A stretch of DNA of 64,000 nucleotides from Cordylochernes scorpioides. Taxonomy: Eukaryota; Arthropoda; Arachnida; Pseudoscorpiones; Chernetidae. Position numbers and translations under genes: made by a program. The notes beneath the pieces were generated by a model that saw only the letters and a program-made list of their open reading frames with translations, did no database searches and was not told the origin of the DNA. Location: the NCBI GenBank assembly GCA_030710605.1, contig CP092872.1:98032874-98096873 (forward strand), given 5' to 3'. Shown piece after piece: positions 12,801-23,831 of this stretch. How positions within the stretch are numbered: the first letter of the stretch is position 1; each line of letters starts with the position of its first letter.

Positions 12801-13830
12801 TATATTAACAGTGTAGCGTATATTAACAGTGTAGTATATATTAACAGTGTAGCGTATATTAACAGTGTAGTATATATTAACAGTGTAGTATATATTAACA
12901 GTGTAGTATATATTAACAGTGTAGTATATATTAACAGTGTAGTATATATTAACAGTGAAGCGTATATTAACAGTGTAGTATATATTAACAGTGTAGCATA
13001 TATTAACAGTGTAGTATATATTAGCAGTGTAGCGTATATTAACAGTGTAGTATATATTAACAGTGTAGTATATATTAACAGTGTAGTATATATTAACAGT
13101 GTAGTATATATTAACAGTGTAGTATATATTAACAGTGTAGTATATATTAACAGTGTAGTATATATTAACAGTGTAGTATATATTAACAGTGTAGCATATA
13201 TTAACAGTGTAGTATATATTAACAGTGTAGTATATATTAACAGTGTAGCGTATATTAACAGTGTAGCGTATATTAACAGTGTAGTATATATTAGCAGTGT
13301 AGCGTATATTAACAGTGTAGTATATATTAACAGTGTAGCGTATATTAACAGTGTAGCGTATATTAACAGTGTAGCGTATATTAACAGTGTAGTATATATT
13401 AACAGTGTAGTATATATTAACAGTGTAGCGTATATTAACAGTGTAGCGTATATTAACAGTGTAGCGTATATTAACAGTGTAGTATATATTAGCAGTGTAG
13501 CATATATTAACGGTGTAGTATATATTAGCAGTGTAGCATATATTAGCAGTGTAGCATATATTAGCGGTGTAGCATATATTAGCAGTGTAGCATATATTAG
13601 CAGTGTAGCATATTTTAGCAGTGTAGCATATATTAGCAGTGTAGCATATTTTAGCAGTGTAGCATATTTTAGCAGTGTAGCATATATTAGCAATGTAGTA
13701 TATATTAGCAGTGTAGCATATATTAGCAGTGTAGCATATATTAGCAGTGTAGCATATTTTAGCAGTGTAGCATATATTAGCAGTGTAGCGTATAAGACTT
13801 TTCACTTCCTTTAGTTTTGCTCATGAGTGA
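9820..13830 (-). mobile_element. family M element carrying a giant minisatellite
   Basis: The left flank has M body sequence (9840-9915) and a fresh M terminus (9923-9975, GGACAAAACTTAAGG ... TATCGGGATTCAGAT). The right flank ends in the complementary terminus (CACTTCCTTTAGTTTTGCTC, about 13803-13822). The normal M interior between these points is replaced by the 18-bp array at 9983-13793. Confidence 0.8.
9983..13793. repeat. 18-bp minisatellite, ~212 copies
   Basis: The unit is CAGTGTAG(CG/TA/CA)TATATTAA, repeated without a length change for 3.8 kb. The dinucleotide varies from unit to unit. A rarer TTAGCA variant recurs at intervals, as if multi-unit blocks had been duplicated. The last ~300 bp (from 13490) hold an older subtype (GCATATATTAGCAGT, some ATTTTAG). 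Because 18 is a multiple of three, three of the six frames stay open for over 1,200 codons; these are artefacts with a 6-residue period. Confidence 0.98.
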
Positions 13831-13897
13831 TGTCGAAGAAATATTTCCTTAAACTCTTAACGAGATATTCAGAAAATAAAACCTATGGTTATAATAA

Positions 13898-14036
13898 AGA
13901 TAGAGGCTGCCTGGCCGGCATTCATAGTTCTTCAAATAAAAGACACTTCGGCCAGTAAATCTTTTTATTGTCTAGATGTTTCGACAAAAGATTTACTGGC
14001 CGAAGTGTCTTTTATTTGAAGAACTATGGTTATAAT
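13898..14036. repeat. HH-C foldback, core deleted
   Basis: Near-perfect inverted arms (about 13926-13967 and 13988-14029) contain CACTTCGGCCAGTAAATC and its complement. The ~20-bp centre keeps only GTTTCGAC, the complement of GTCGAAAC, from the HHR-like core. The lead-in GGCTGCCTGGCCGGCATTCA also precedes the HH-C copy at 59095. Confidence 0.8.
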
Positions 14037-14109
14037 TTTATAGAAAGTTCAAATAGAACTAGCAAAGACTCTGACGTCCTCGTCAAACATCCAGAGTGAT
14101 ATTAGCGTT

Positions 14110-14790
14110 ATAGTGATAGGTAATGTCCAAATATAACGCTCCAGAAATGTCCAGATAAAACGCTCCAGAAATGTCCAGATAACGAACACTCCAGGAATGT
14201 CCAGATAACAAACGCTCCAGAAATGTCCAGATAAAACGCTCCAGAAATGTCCAGAAAATGAATGCTCCAGAAATGTCCAAATAACGAACACTCCAGAAAT
14301 ATCCAGATAAAACGCTCAAGAAATGTCCAGATATCGAACGCTCCAGAAATGTCCAGAAAATGAAAACTCCAGAAATGTCCAGATAACGAACGCTCCAGAA
14401 ATGTCCGGAAAATGAATGCTCCAGAAATGTCCAGATAACGAACGCTCCAAAAGTGTTCAGATAACGAACTCTCCAGAAATGGCAAGAGATAAAAATGCTC
14501 CAGAAATGTACAGATAACGAACGCTCCAAAAGTGTCAGATAACGAACTCTCTAGGAATGTCAAGATAAAAACGCTCCAGGAATGTCCAGATAACGAGCGC
14601 TCCAGAAATGTCCAGATAACGAACGCTCCAGAAATGTCCAGATAACGAACGCTCCAGAAATGTCCAGATAACGAACGCTCCAGGAATGTCCAGATAAAGA
14701 ACGCTCCAAAAGTGTTCAGATAACGAACGCTCTAGGAATGTCAAAATAAAAACGCTCCAGCAATGTCCAGATAATATGAACACTTCATAT
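14110..14790. repeat. ~26-bp tandem repeat
   Basis: The unit is close to ACGCTCCAGAAATGTCCAGATA plus AACGA, in roughly 26 imperfect copies with several 24-27 bp length variants. Reverse open frames of 80-151 codons are repeat frames (LSGHFWSV-type periodicity). Confidence 0.95.
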
Positions 14791-14859
14791 ATAACAAATG
14801 AAAACTTCAAGACGTGAATTTTTATTTTCACAAATAGATCAAACGTCAGATATGTCGAA

Positions 14860-15745
14860 GTGACGAACGCTTCAGGAAAATGTGCTCAGATAAGGAACGC
14901 TCATGGACAATGTGCTCAGAGAACGAACTCTCTTTAGAACAAGGTGATCATTCCAGAATAATTTGACTACAGTACGAACGCTCCAAGACAATGTCTCTAC
15001 AGAACGAACTCTTTAGAACACTTGATCTACGGTACCAAAGCCCCTAGACAATGTGTCTACACAACAACGCTCCAGGACAATGTGTCTACAGAACGAGCGC
15101 TCCAGGACAATGTGTTTACAGAACGAACGCTCAAGGACAATGTGTCTACAGAACAACGCTCCAGGACAATGTGTCTACAGAACGAACGCTCCAGGACAAT
15201 ATGTCTACAGAACGAATGCTCCAGGACAATGTGTCTACAGAACAACGCTCCAGAACAATATGTCTACAGAACGAATGCTCCAGGACAATGTGTCTACAGA
15301 ACAACGCTCCAGGCCAATGTGTCTCCAGAACGAACGCTCTAGGACAATATGTCTACAGAACGAATGCTCCAGGACAATGTGTCTACAGAACGAACGCTCC
15401 AGGACAATATGTCTACAGAACGAATGCTCCAGGACAATGCGTCTACAGAACAACGCTCCAGGACAATGTGTCTCCAGAACGAACGCTCTAGGACAATATG
15501 TCTACAGAACGAATGCTCCAGGACAATGTGTCTACAGAACGAACGCCCCAGGACAATATGTCTACAGAACGAATGCTCCAGGACAATGTGTCTACAGAAC
15601 AACGCTCCAGGACAATGTGTCTCCAGAACGAACTTTTCATAACATCGGTCTACGGTGCCAAAGCTCCTAGACAATGTGTCTACAGAACTAACGCTCCAGG
15701 ACAATGTGTCTACAGAACGAACGCTCCAGGAGGACGAACGCTCCA
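14860..15745. repeat. ~27-30-bp tandem repeat
   Basis: The unit is ACGCTCCAGGACAATGTGTC plus TACAGAACGA, with shorter versions lacking CGAA. It shares the ACGCTCCAG start and AACGAACGC junction with the array on its left. Transitional units lie between 14870 and 15050, so both arrays probably derive from one ancestor. Open frames on both strands are repeat frames. Confidence 0.95.
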
Positions 15746-16594
15746 GGGCGAGGGTGGGGCAGTGACGCCGCCCAAGCTTGCGGCCCAGTTAGGTAACTGG
15801 CGACGTGTCGGCTGGAATCAACGATCATTAATCATAACCTCGTCCATTAGGTCGACAGCTCACTACAACTGTTTTATCGGCCTTCTTTGCTAGTGTTGCA
15901 CGGCACTTTAGCTAAATAATAGCTGGACTGGCGGCTTTTAGATCCGTTTTCAAAACTCAAATTAACGTTCAGACAAAAAAGACATCTCTTGATCGGGCAA
16001 CTAGAAGTTGATGATAGGTTCACCATTAATCGTACATACAATGTGTGTGTTGTGGGTGAAAACATAGTATATCAATATATAACTATTATATAATGAGAGA
16101 GATAGAATAAAACTAATAAAATAATATGGTTTTGTATAAATTCAGAGAATTATGAGGAACGCATAGCGATGTCTTTGTGAAAAGAGACCGTAGTCTAAAA
16201 CACATGGATGACTTCATTATCTAATGATGGTTGTCTTTTACCAGAGACTCTTCTATGTCAGATAAAGTCATGGGGAATCCTTTTGCCCGAACAGATTCTC
16301 TAATGAGAGACCACCTCCGGGAAAGTCCAGGTTTATCCATGTGTGTTGGGCTATATGGCTCTCACTGGACACTGTCCACTGGACATTTCATTTCTATATT
16401 GAGATCTAATAGGCGATCTTACGTCAGGACTCTGTGCATCATTCTTACAAATATGCCAGTGATGATGATGTTTATATATTTTTTCAATAGCGAACTACAA
16501 TGACTTATTTTTCAAAATTTAAATTATGTTACTTTATGTCATTGGAATTAGGATTTCGGGTAGTTAATTTTTTCCTATACACACAAACTTTTAA
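15746..16594. other. gene-free stretch
   Basis: A short GC-richer patch follows the satellite (15746-15810), then AT-rich DNA. The 90-codon frame at 16231-16503 has no recognisable motif. Confidence 0.4.
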
Positions 16595-16924
16595 TATACA
16601 CTCATGGACAAAACTTAAGGAAGTGGAAGATCTTCGACGCTGTGTCGGTTGTCTGTTTTTTTAAGGAGACAGAGGCAATTTTGTTCACACTTGGTTATCT
16701 CGTGTGTCTTCAATAAAGGTTACTGTAATATCTTTCAGAGTTATTGTCTCAATCCCGATATACATGGTAAAAGATACAACTTCCTTAAGTTTTATCAATG
16801 AGTGTATATTGGTTATCTCGTGTGTCTTCAATAAAGGTCACTGTAATATCTTTCAGAGTTATTGTCTCAATCCCGATATACATGCTAAAAGATACAACTT
16901 CCTTAAGTTTTGCCCATGAGTGTA
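16595..16924 (+). mobile_element. family M with two terminal monomers
   Basis: It starts CACTCATGGACAAAACTTAA just after TA and ends TTGCCCATGAGTGTA. Inside are two ~118-bp monomers with the AATAAAGGT(T/C)ACTGTAATAT block. Non-coding. Confidence 0.85.
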
Positions 16925-17226
16925 TTTGTGTGTTTTTAAGAATTAAATGGAATACATAATACCACTCAAATGTTGATTGATAACTCAAACCCACCTCACT
17001 ATGATAGCTTCAGATTAAAATTATCCACAAAAATATTACCTTAGATCAAATTGTGATGGCAAGAAACTGAGAGTGAAGAGGGAAAATGTAAACTTTGAAG
17101 TAGTGAACAACTATCAACACGCCTGGACGGAATTTAGTGACGGGAACATTTTCTCATCTTATAAATGTTATAAAATATATATCCACACACAATTATGAAA
17201 ATGAACATATAATATTATAAAATAAA

Positions 17227-17330
17227 TGAAGCTTCCAGGGTTAAGTTTCTTTTGCAACTTTTTATTGTTCAAGCTTTCGAACTTGTCAGTCCTTCAACAG
17301 GATTATCACTTAACAATTTAATAATAAATA
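17227..17330 (-). mobile_element. HH-B short element
   Basis: This is the reverse complement of the HH-B copy at 63706-63809. On the minus strand it reads CCTGTTGAAGGACTGACAAG then TTCGAAAGCTTGAA. The hammerhead-like hairpin is intact except for one stem base. The flanks hold similar TAAAATAAAT/TAATAATAAAT sequence, possibly an imperfect target duplication. Confidence 0.75.
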
Positions 17331-17538
17331 CATTTTTATATACATGTTATCTTATACATATTTTAAATACCTACTATATAATGAGAGAAAAATATTCTAC
17401 ATTATTTCTGTTTGAAAACCAAAATATTTTGAAAATGTACGTGCGTGGTGGATGGATGATACGTACTGGTTTGAATAATATAAACATATAATATACACCT
17501 ATATAGTTGTAGGATTAAAACTCTTAAAATCACGATCA

Positions 17539-17882
17539 TTAAAAAACAATAATAAACATTAAGATGAGCCTCTTGTGTAAATTTCTTTAATACCGCAAGC
17601 TTTCGAACAAAACGTTCTTCAACGGGCGTGGATAGTGAACCGTACTAACATATTATTAGAGGAGAAAAACTAATATATACACCAATTTATGCTGTATTCT
17701 CTTTTACGCTATTATCTCTTTAGTATGTAAATTTATTGGTGTACATATTAGTTTTTCTCCTCTAATAATATGTTAGTACGGTTTACTATCCACGCCCGTT
17801 GAAGAACGTTTTGTTCGAAAGCTTGCGGTATTAAAGAAATTTACACAAGAGGCTCCTCTTAATGTTTATTATTGTTTTTTAA
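17539..17882. repeat. 340-bp palindrome with two HH-B-like cores
   Basis: The arms 17539-17688 and 17729-17882 are almost perfectly complementary around a 40-bp centre. Each arm carries CGTTGAAGAAC GTTTT GTTC GAAAGCTTG (right arm about 17797-17825), the same layout as HH-B with a different stem II. Either two copies lie tail to tail, or this is one foldback element. Confidence 0.85.
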
Positions 17883-18049
17883 TACACCTATATAATTTAA
17901 AATATAATTATTAATATCACATGAAATTTGCATAAATATTCTTAGAAAAGTAATTAATGAACAAGTAAAGAATTCAGCTCTACCCATCTAAGATATCTCC
18001 AGCGGCAGTCAATTGACAAGAAAACAAATAGTTATAAGGCAATATAACG

Positions 18050-18200
18050 CGCCATGTAAGAAATGAAACCATTAAGGCGCAAAGGTTTCTTTTAAAATGA
18101 AAAGACTTCTACTATCCTTACTGCGGTGATTAAATATTGAGAGGGCTTGGTTCATCAGTGGTGAACTCTACCAGCCATTTCGCCAATTCAACCTACCATT
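18050..18200 (-). repeat. family K copy
   Basis: The reverse strand reads TTGGCGAAATGGCTGG, then CACCACTGATGAACCAAGCC, then CGCAGTAAGGATAGTAGAAG. The right-hand edge abuts the solo LTR. Confidence 0.65.
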
Positions 18201-18211
18201 CTGCCTATATA

Positions 18212-18605
18212 TGTTATATAAAAATATTATTTTATTTAAAAAATATATATATTTCATAGATACAAATACTCTGTTTAAATCGACCGCCAGAGGTCACGCT
18301 TCCCCTATAAAAACTCATTGTTGTTATTTCCCGATGGCCGGCTCAAACCTTTTGTACATTATGTAAATAAGTTATTCATTTTTTTTTTATTCTTACGCCT
18401 TAAGCTAGGCATTACTTTTACCAAATTATGTTTTTTATATATCTTATAAGCTCAATTAAAGCAATTTCTAATCTTTACTATTTTTATTATTTTACTTCCA
18501 AGATTTTTGCCACGACTGCATTACCAATTACCATAATTCCCTAGCATAATCCTCAAGATAATTCCAAAATACAACAGATAATCTCATTCATCTTTATTTA
18601 TAACA
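18212..18605 (+). mobile_element. solo LTR, copy 1
   Basis: The 394-bp unit begins TGTTAT and ends ATAACA (inverted) and is flanked by TATA on both sides, a 4-bp target duplication. It carries a TATA box in CCCCTATAAAAACTC (TATAAAA at 18306) and a variant poly(A) signal AATTAAA (18454). It aligns end to end with 31448-31812. No internal retroelement sequence is present. Short TG..CA termini, promoter and poly(A) signals fit an LTR; the 4-bp duplication is compatible with a Gypsy-type element (inference). Confidence 0.75.
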
Positions 18606-18689
18606 TATATGCAACACTGGAATCTTAGATATGGTATTCAAGCAAGCTATGGACATAGGTTTATAGGACAGTAAAATTACATATTTACA

Positions 18690-18910
18690 TCGAGCAATGC
18701 TCTTCCGTAAACAATAAGGACAAACCCAGTCAGGTATAAATTATGTATAAGGTAATAACACGCGCCATCTATATATAATAATGGAATTATTGAAACACGA
18801 ATATTTCTTTTCAAATGAAATAAACTTCTACTGTCCTTACTGCGATGAAAACTATTGGGAGGGCTTGGCTCATCAGTGATGAACCCTCACAATATTTTTC
18901 ATCTCTCAAA
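18690..18910 (-). repeat. family K copy, 5'-truncated
   Basis: The reverse strand carries GTGAGGGTTCATCACTGATG, then AGCCAAGCCCTCCC, then the TCGCAGTAAGGACAGTAGAAG tail. The AGCGGT and GGCGAAACC segments are missing. Confidence 0.6.
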
Positions 18911-18979
18911 GGATTGTAGATGTTTATTTTATTTAGAAAAAAAATACAACATAAAGTGAAAAAATAGTACAAAAATTTA

Positions 18980-19112
18980 TTGATTAATCAAAAATGGGTA
19001 TTTGGCCAATTCTGGAATAATTAAAAATCAACGAGAATAGTTGATATTTATTCCGATAGATGGCGCAAGCCATCAGCAACTTTCAGTTGCACGATAAGGA
19101 GATGCCTTTTTC
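18980..19112 (+). mobile_element. HH-A element, 5'-truncated tail
   Basis: It retains ATGGGTATTTGGCCAATTCT through GATAGATGGCGCAAGCCATC to CACGATAAGGAGATGCCTTT. The ribozyme at the head is absent. The same tail occurs at 47310, 50700 and, reversed, at 49138, 50395 and 63925. Confidence 0.8.
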
Positions 19113-19310
19113 ATTATACAACATAAAGTTGCGGGAAGATTATATTCAGGTACAAAAAAAAAGAACCTCTCCCTTTAAATAATCATCAAAACAAAGCATT
19201 TTGTTTGTCACCCAGTACAAAGCCATGGTATACAGGTTAGTGTCAAGTCACGCTAGGTAGATTAGATGTAGACAGGTACTAGAGTAAACATAGAGTAATA
19301 ACATGTCATC

Positions 19311-20234
19311 TACACTCATGGACAAAACTTAAGGAAGTTTCTACCTTTTACCATGTATATCGGGATTGAGACAATAACTCTGAAATATATTACAGTGACC
19401 TTTATTGAAGACACACGAGATAACCAATATACACTCATGGACAATACTTAAGGAAGTTGTACCTTTTACCATGTATATCGGGATTAAGACAATAACTCTG
19501 AAAGATATTACAGTGACCTTTATTGAAGACACACGAGATAACCAATAAACACTCATGGACAAAACTTAAGGAAGTTGTACCTTTTAGCATATATATCGGG
19601 ATTCAGACAATAACTCTGAAAGATAATACAGTGACCTTTATTGAAGACACACGAGATAACCAATAAACACTCATGGACAAAACTTAAAGAAATTGTACCT
19701 TTTAGCATGTATATCGGGATTCAGACAATAACTCTGAAAGATATTACAGTGACCTTTATTGAACACACACGAGATAACCAATATACACTCATGGACAAAA
19801 CTTAAAGAAGTTGTATCTTTCAGCATGTATATCGGGATTGAGACAATAACTCTGAAAGATATTACAGTGACCTTTATTGAAGACACACGAGATAACCAAT
19901 ATTCACTCATGGACAAAACTTAAGGAAGTTGTACCTTTTAGCATATATATCGGGATTAAGACAATAACTCCAAAAGATATTACAGTGACCTTTATTGAAG
20001 ACACACGAGATAACCAATATACACTCATGGACAAAACTTAAGGAAGTTGTACCTTTCAGCATGTATATCTGGATTCAGACAATAACTCTGAAAGATATTA
20101 CAGTGACCTTTATTAAAGACACACGAGATAACCAAGTGTGAACAACCTCTGTCTCTTAAAAAAAAAAATAATAATAAAGGACCAGCGATATTAAAGACTT
20201 TCCACTTCCTTAAATTGTGACCATGAGTGTATAA
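19311..20234 (-). mobile_element. family M array, seven terminal monomers
   Basis: Seven head-to-tail ~118-bp monomers begin at about 19311, 19428, 19547, 19665, 19784, 19903 and 20022. Each starts with CACTCATGGACAAAACTTAA or a close variant. The array closes at 20234 with a complete M right end. Open frames of 73-81 codons are repeat frames. Confidence 0.95.
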
Positions 20235-20574
20235 CTTTCAAACGCCTAAAGAGAATAAATGTATTATCAATTCTTAATTAAGAGAGAGAATTATTTAATT
20301 GTAAAATAAAAATAAAATAGTTTAAGATTTATTTTAGACCATTTTTCAATGTCATAGGAATTCACTTTTTCGCTAGTGCATTTTTGTTTGGAACAGGATG
20401 AAAATTCTCAAGACAGGTTTTACTGTAGAAGTTATGTTTTTAAAGAGAAGAACAAATTATGCATCCAATTGTCAAACATTACAGAGATGTTACTTATATT
20501 GCCATGAAGACACCGCCGGAAAACTCTTGAAGTAGCCAATAAGAGAATGCTTCAAACTTTTTATTGAATTATTT

Positions 20575-20650
20575 AGACACTAAAATGTGTAAAACTGGCG
20601 AAACTGCCTAGAAGTTTCCCTTCTGATGAGCCAGGCCCTTACATTTATTT
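20575..20650 (+). repeat. family K copy, partial
   Basis: It contains ACTGGCGAAACTGCC followed by TCTGATGAGCCAGGCCCTTA. The flanking K sequence is eroded. Confidence 0.55.
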
Positions 20651-20792
20651 TTATAATAGAAATAAAAAAGATATTAAAAGAGATATAAAAAAGATAGTAG
20701 AAAGTTGCTTAATTTATTATGAAAAAAATTGTGCTAAATATAAGTTTTTGAAGTTTCGAAAAAACTTATATGTTGTACATACACTGTTGTAT

Positions 20793-21018
20793 ATACACTC
20801 ATGAACAAAACTTAATAAAGTGGAAAGTCTTTGATGTCACCGTCCTTCTGTTTTTTTTTTTTTTTTTTTTTGAAGGAGACAGATACCCTTTTGTTCACAC
20901 TTGGTTATTTCGTATGTCTTCAATAAAGATCACTGTAATATCTTTCAGAGTTATTGTCTTAATCCCGATATACATGGTAAAAGGTACAACTTCCTTAACT
21001 TTTGTCCATGAATGTATA
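20793..21018 (+). mobile_element. family M, single copy
   Basis: The left terminus is CACTCATGAACAAAACTTAA, followed by a T-run (20852-20871), the AATAAAGATCACTGTAATAT body and the right terminus TTTTGTCCATGAATGTA. Confidence 0.85.
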
Positions 21019-21289
21019 TTGTTAATATTTACTTCCATATAACTAACAAAATTTTGTTGTCATTAAACATATATGTAAATAATCTATATATATAAAAATG
21101 GATGTTTGTTGGTCCGTCCGTCCGTCCGTCCGTCCATTTGTCAGTGATAATCTTCTACATCGCTCAACCAATCGTGATGAAACTTTGGGAAGATGTTTAG
21201 TATACTACCGGGATGGTTTATGGCTAATTACTCTTTAGAAATAACCTTTCGTTGCATTTTTATTTACAATAAAACGTAAATTCACTCGC

Positions 21290-21510
21290 AATCTGCGCCC
21301 CTCTCGCGGCAGACCGGGGATGGCGGCGCGCGACGATTGGCTGCCGGCGCAGCACGTGACCTCCCTGCCCCCCCCCGCCGAGTAAATGAGATCTCCCGGC
21401 TGACGGCCGAGCAGCGCCCTCTAGAACGCGTGACGATTTTGACGGCGCGGGGCGCTCCCGGTTGGACAGTTGCGCGGGGGCAGAGTGACCTCGCGGGTGC
21501 CCTCCGGGAA
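21290..21510 (+). promoter_or_regulatory. GC-rich putative Helitron promoter
   Basis: This is a sharply GC-rich island in AT-rich DNA, upstream of the leader modules. It has an inverted CCAAT box (GATTGG, 21335) and an E-box CACGTG (21354-21359). The 32 bp from ATTGG at 21336 recur almost exactly, inverted, inside the small Helitron at 47062-47092. No start site can be fixed, and the minus-strand frames here are compositional. Confidence 0.45.
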
Positions 21511-22115
21511 CTACGTCCATCTTCCATATGTGATATCTATTACATTAATATAAATTATATTATATTAATATTCTAAATTTAATTTCGCGTTCATTTCTCA
21601 TCTTTAAAAAAACGCTGTCGACAGGTAATATATATTCTAAATTATATTCGGGACGAAAAGAATTAATGGAAGGGGGGCAGTGTAATATGGGTAATTCTTT
21701 CCTCACTGTATGACAAGATATCAGCGAGGCAGAGGTCCCAGGGTGAAGTTGTGGAAAGGTGGATGGATTCCAGCTGCGGGAGGATGGCCCGCGTGTCTGG
21801 GGGTAGACAAACGACATTCCAATGTGGGAGGAAGCGGGGGGGGGGGGGGTGAGAGAGAAGGGCGGTGACGACAAACGCGGCAAGTTGGCTAGAGGAGGTG
21901 GGCTCCGGGACGACATTCCAATGTCTGTTGCGTTGACAATTTCTGGCGAATTATTTTAAAAATAATATTTATTGTAGTATTCTGTGTTTTAAAAATATAT
22001 AATAGATCATCATCAAAAACAATAATAATATACGATGTATAATTTAAACAACGTGTTGATGTAAAAATATAAATATAAAGTGTAATAAACCATTTTGATT
22101 AAATAATTTCATCTG

Positions 22116-23765
22116 GTGAGTAATGTTTAAATAATAACTATACAACATTTATAACAATTATTATAGCAAATTTAAAGACATATATTTAACTTACACTAGA
22201 TGTGAATAGAATAGTAATAATATGTATTTTTGTTTCGTTGTAGGTATAATAATATACGATGTATAATTTAAACAACGTGTTGATGTAAAAAATATAAATA
22301 TAAAGTGTAATAAACCATTTTAATTACATAATTTCATCTGGTGAGTAATGTTTAAATAATAACTATACAACATTTATAACAATTATTATAGCAAATTTAA
22401 AGACCTATATTTAACTTACACTAGATGTGAATAGAATAGTAATAATATGTATTTTTGTTTCGTTGTAGGTCATTGCGTTGTCATTTTGCGATGTCATTGC
22501 GATGGTCATTGCATGTTGATGTAAAAAATATAAATATAAAAAAGTGTAATAAACCATTTTAATTAAATAATTTCATCTGGTGAGTAATGTTTAAATTGGA
22601 GTTGTGTTCACCTCTTGACCTCTTTACATTAAAATACCAACTTACCAAACCGAAAATATTGTTTATCTACTCGCCCTTACACTAGATGTGAATAGAATAG
22701 TAATAATATGTATTTTTGTTTCGTTGTAGGTCATTGCTTTGTCATTTTGCGATGTCATTGCGATGGTCATTGCATGTTGATGTAAAAGATATAAATATAA
22801 AGTGTAATAAACCATTTTAATTAAATATTTTCATCTGGTGCGTAATGTTTAAATTGGAGTTGTGTTCACCTCTTGACCTCTTTACATTAAAATACCAACT
22901 TACCAAACCGAAAATATTGTTTATCTACTCGCCCTTACACTAGATGTGAATAGAATAGTAATAATATGTATTTTTGTTTCGTTGTAGGTCATTGCGTTGT
23001 CATTTTGCGATGTCATTGCGATGGTCATTGCATGTTGATGTAAAAAATATAAATATAAAAAGTGTAATAAACCATTTTAATTAAATAATTTCATCTGGTG
23101 AGTAATGTTTAAATTGGAGTTGTGTTCACCTCTTGACCTCTTTACATTAAAATACCAACTTACCAAACCGAAAATATTGTTTATCTACTCGCCCTTACAC
23201 TAGATGTGAATAGAATAGTAATAATATGTATTTTTGTTTCGTTGTAGGTCATTGCTTTGTCATTTTGCGATGTCATTGCGATGGTCATTGCATGTTGATG
23301 TAAAAGATATAAATATAAAGTGTAATAAACCATTTTAATTAAATATTTTCATCTGGTGCGTAATGTTTAAATTGGAGTTGTGTTCACCTCTTGACCTCTT
23401 TACATTAAAATACCAACTTACCAAACCGAAAATATTGTTTATCTACTCGCCCTTACACTAGATGTGAATAGAATAGTAATAATATGTATTTTTGTTTCGT
23501 TGTAGGTCATTGCGTTGTCATTTTGCGATGTCATTGCGATGGTCATTGCATGTTGATGTAAAAAATATAAATATAAAAAGTGTAATAAACCATTTTAATT
23601 AAATAATTTCATCTGGTGAGTAATGTTTAAATTGGAGTTGTGTTCACCTCTTGACCTCTTTACATTAAAATACCAACTTACCAAACCGAAAATATTGTTT
23701 ATCTACTCGCCCTTACACTAGATGTGAATAGAATAGTAATAATATGTATTTTTGTTTCGTTGTAG
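22116..23765 (+). repeat. six tandem exon-intron leader modules
   Basis: Each unit has a donor-like CTG|GT(G/C)... site, an intron-like body and the acceptor TTTTGTTTCGTTGTAG. The putative introns are 22116-22243, 22341-22468, 22580-22729, 22838-22987, 23098-23247, 23356-23505 and 23616-23765 (the last five all 150 bp). The intervening exons are 97-111 nt. From 22580 the unit is ~260 bp, and two subtypes alternate with donors GTGAGT and GTGCGT. The last acceptor lies 66 bp before the transposase ATG at 23832. The exons contain several GTCATTGC repeats and short upstream ATG frames. Confidence 0.85.
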
Positions 23766-23831
23766 GTCATTGCCTTCTATCTTCGGACGACTCATTTGTC
23801 ACCAAGCGTTCAATTGTAAGACGTTTTTGAA

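Noticed and set aside
9983-13793. CRISPR-like array
   Set aside because: There are no unique spacers, no palindromic repeats and no cas genes; this is a eukaryotic minisatellite.
9935-13814. Three open frames of 1,241-1,284 codons (6-residue periodic proteins) on both strands
   Set aside because: They are translations of an 18-bp minisatellite. The period is a multiple of three, so frames cannot close. Having frames on both strands and in two minus frames is the expected artefact.
14049-15704. Several 80-205-codon frames on both strands
   Set aside because: They are repeat translations of the 26- and 30-bp satellites, mutually overlapping in several frames.
21260-21916. Minus-strand frames of 81-118 codons in the Helitron GC-rich region
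   Set aside because: They are compositional and lack motifs. The region is better explained as regulatory.
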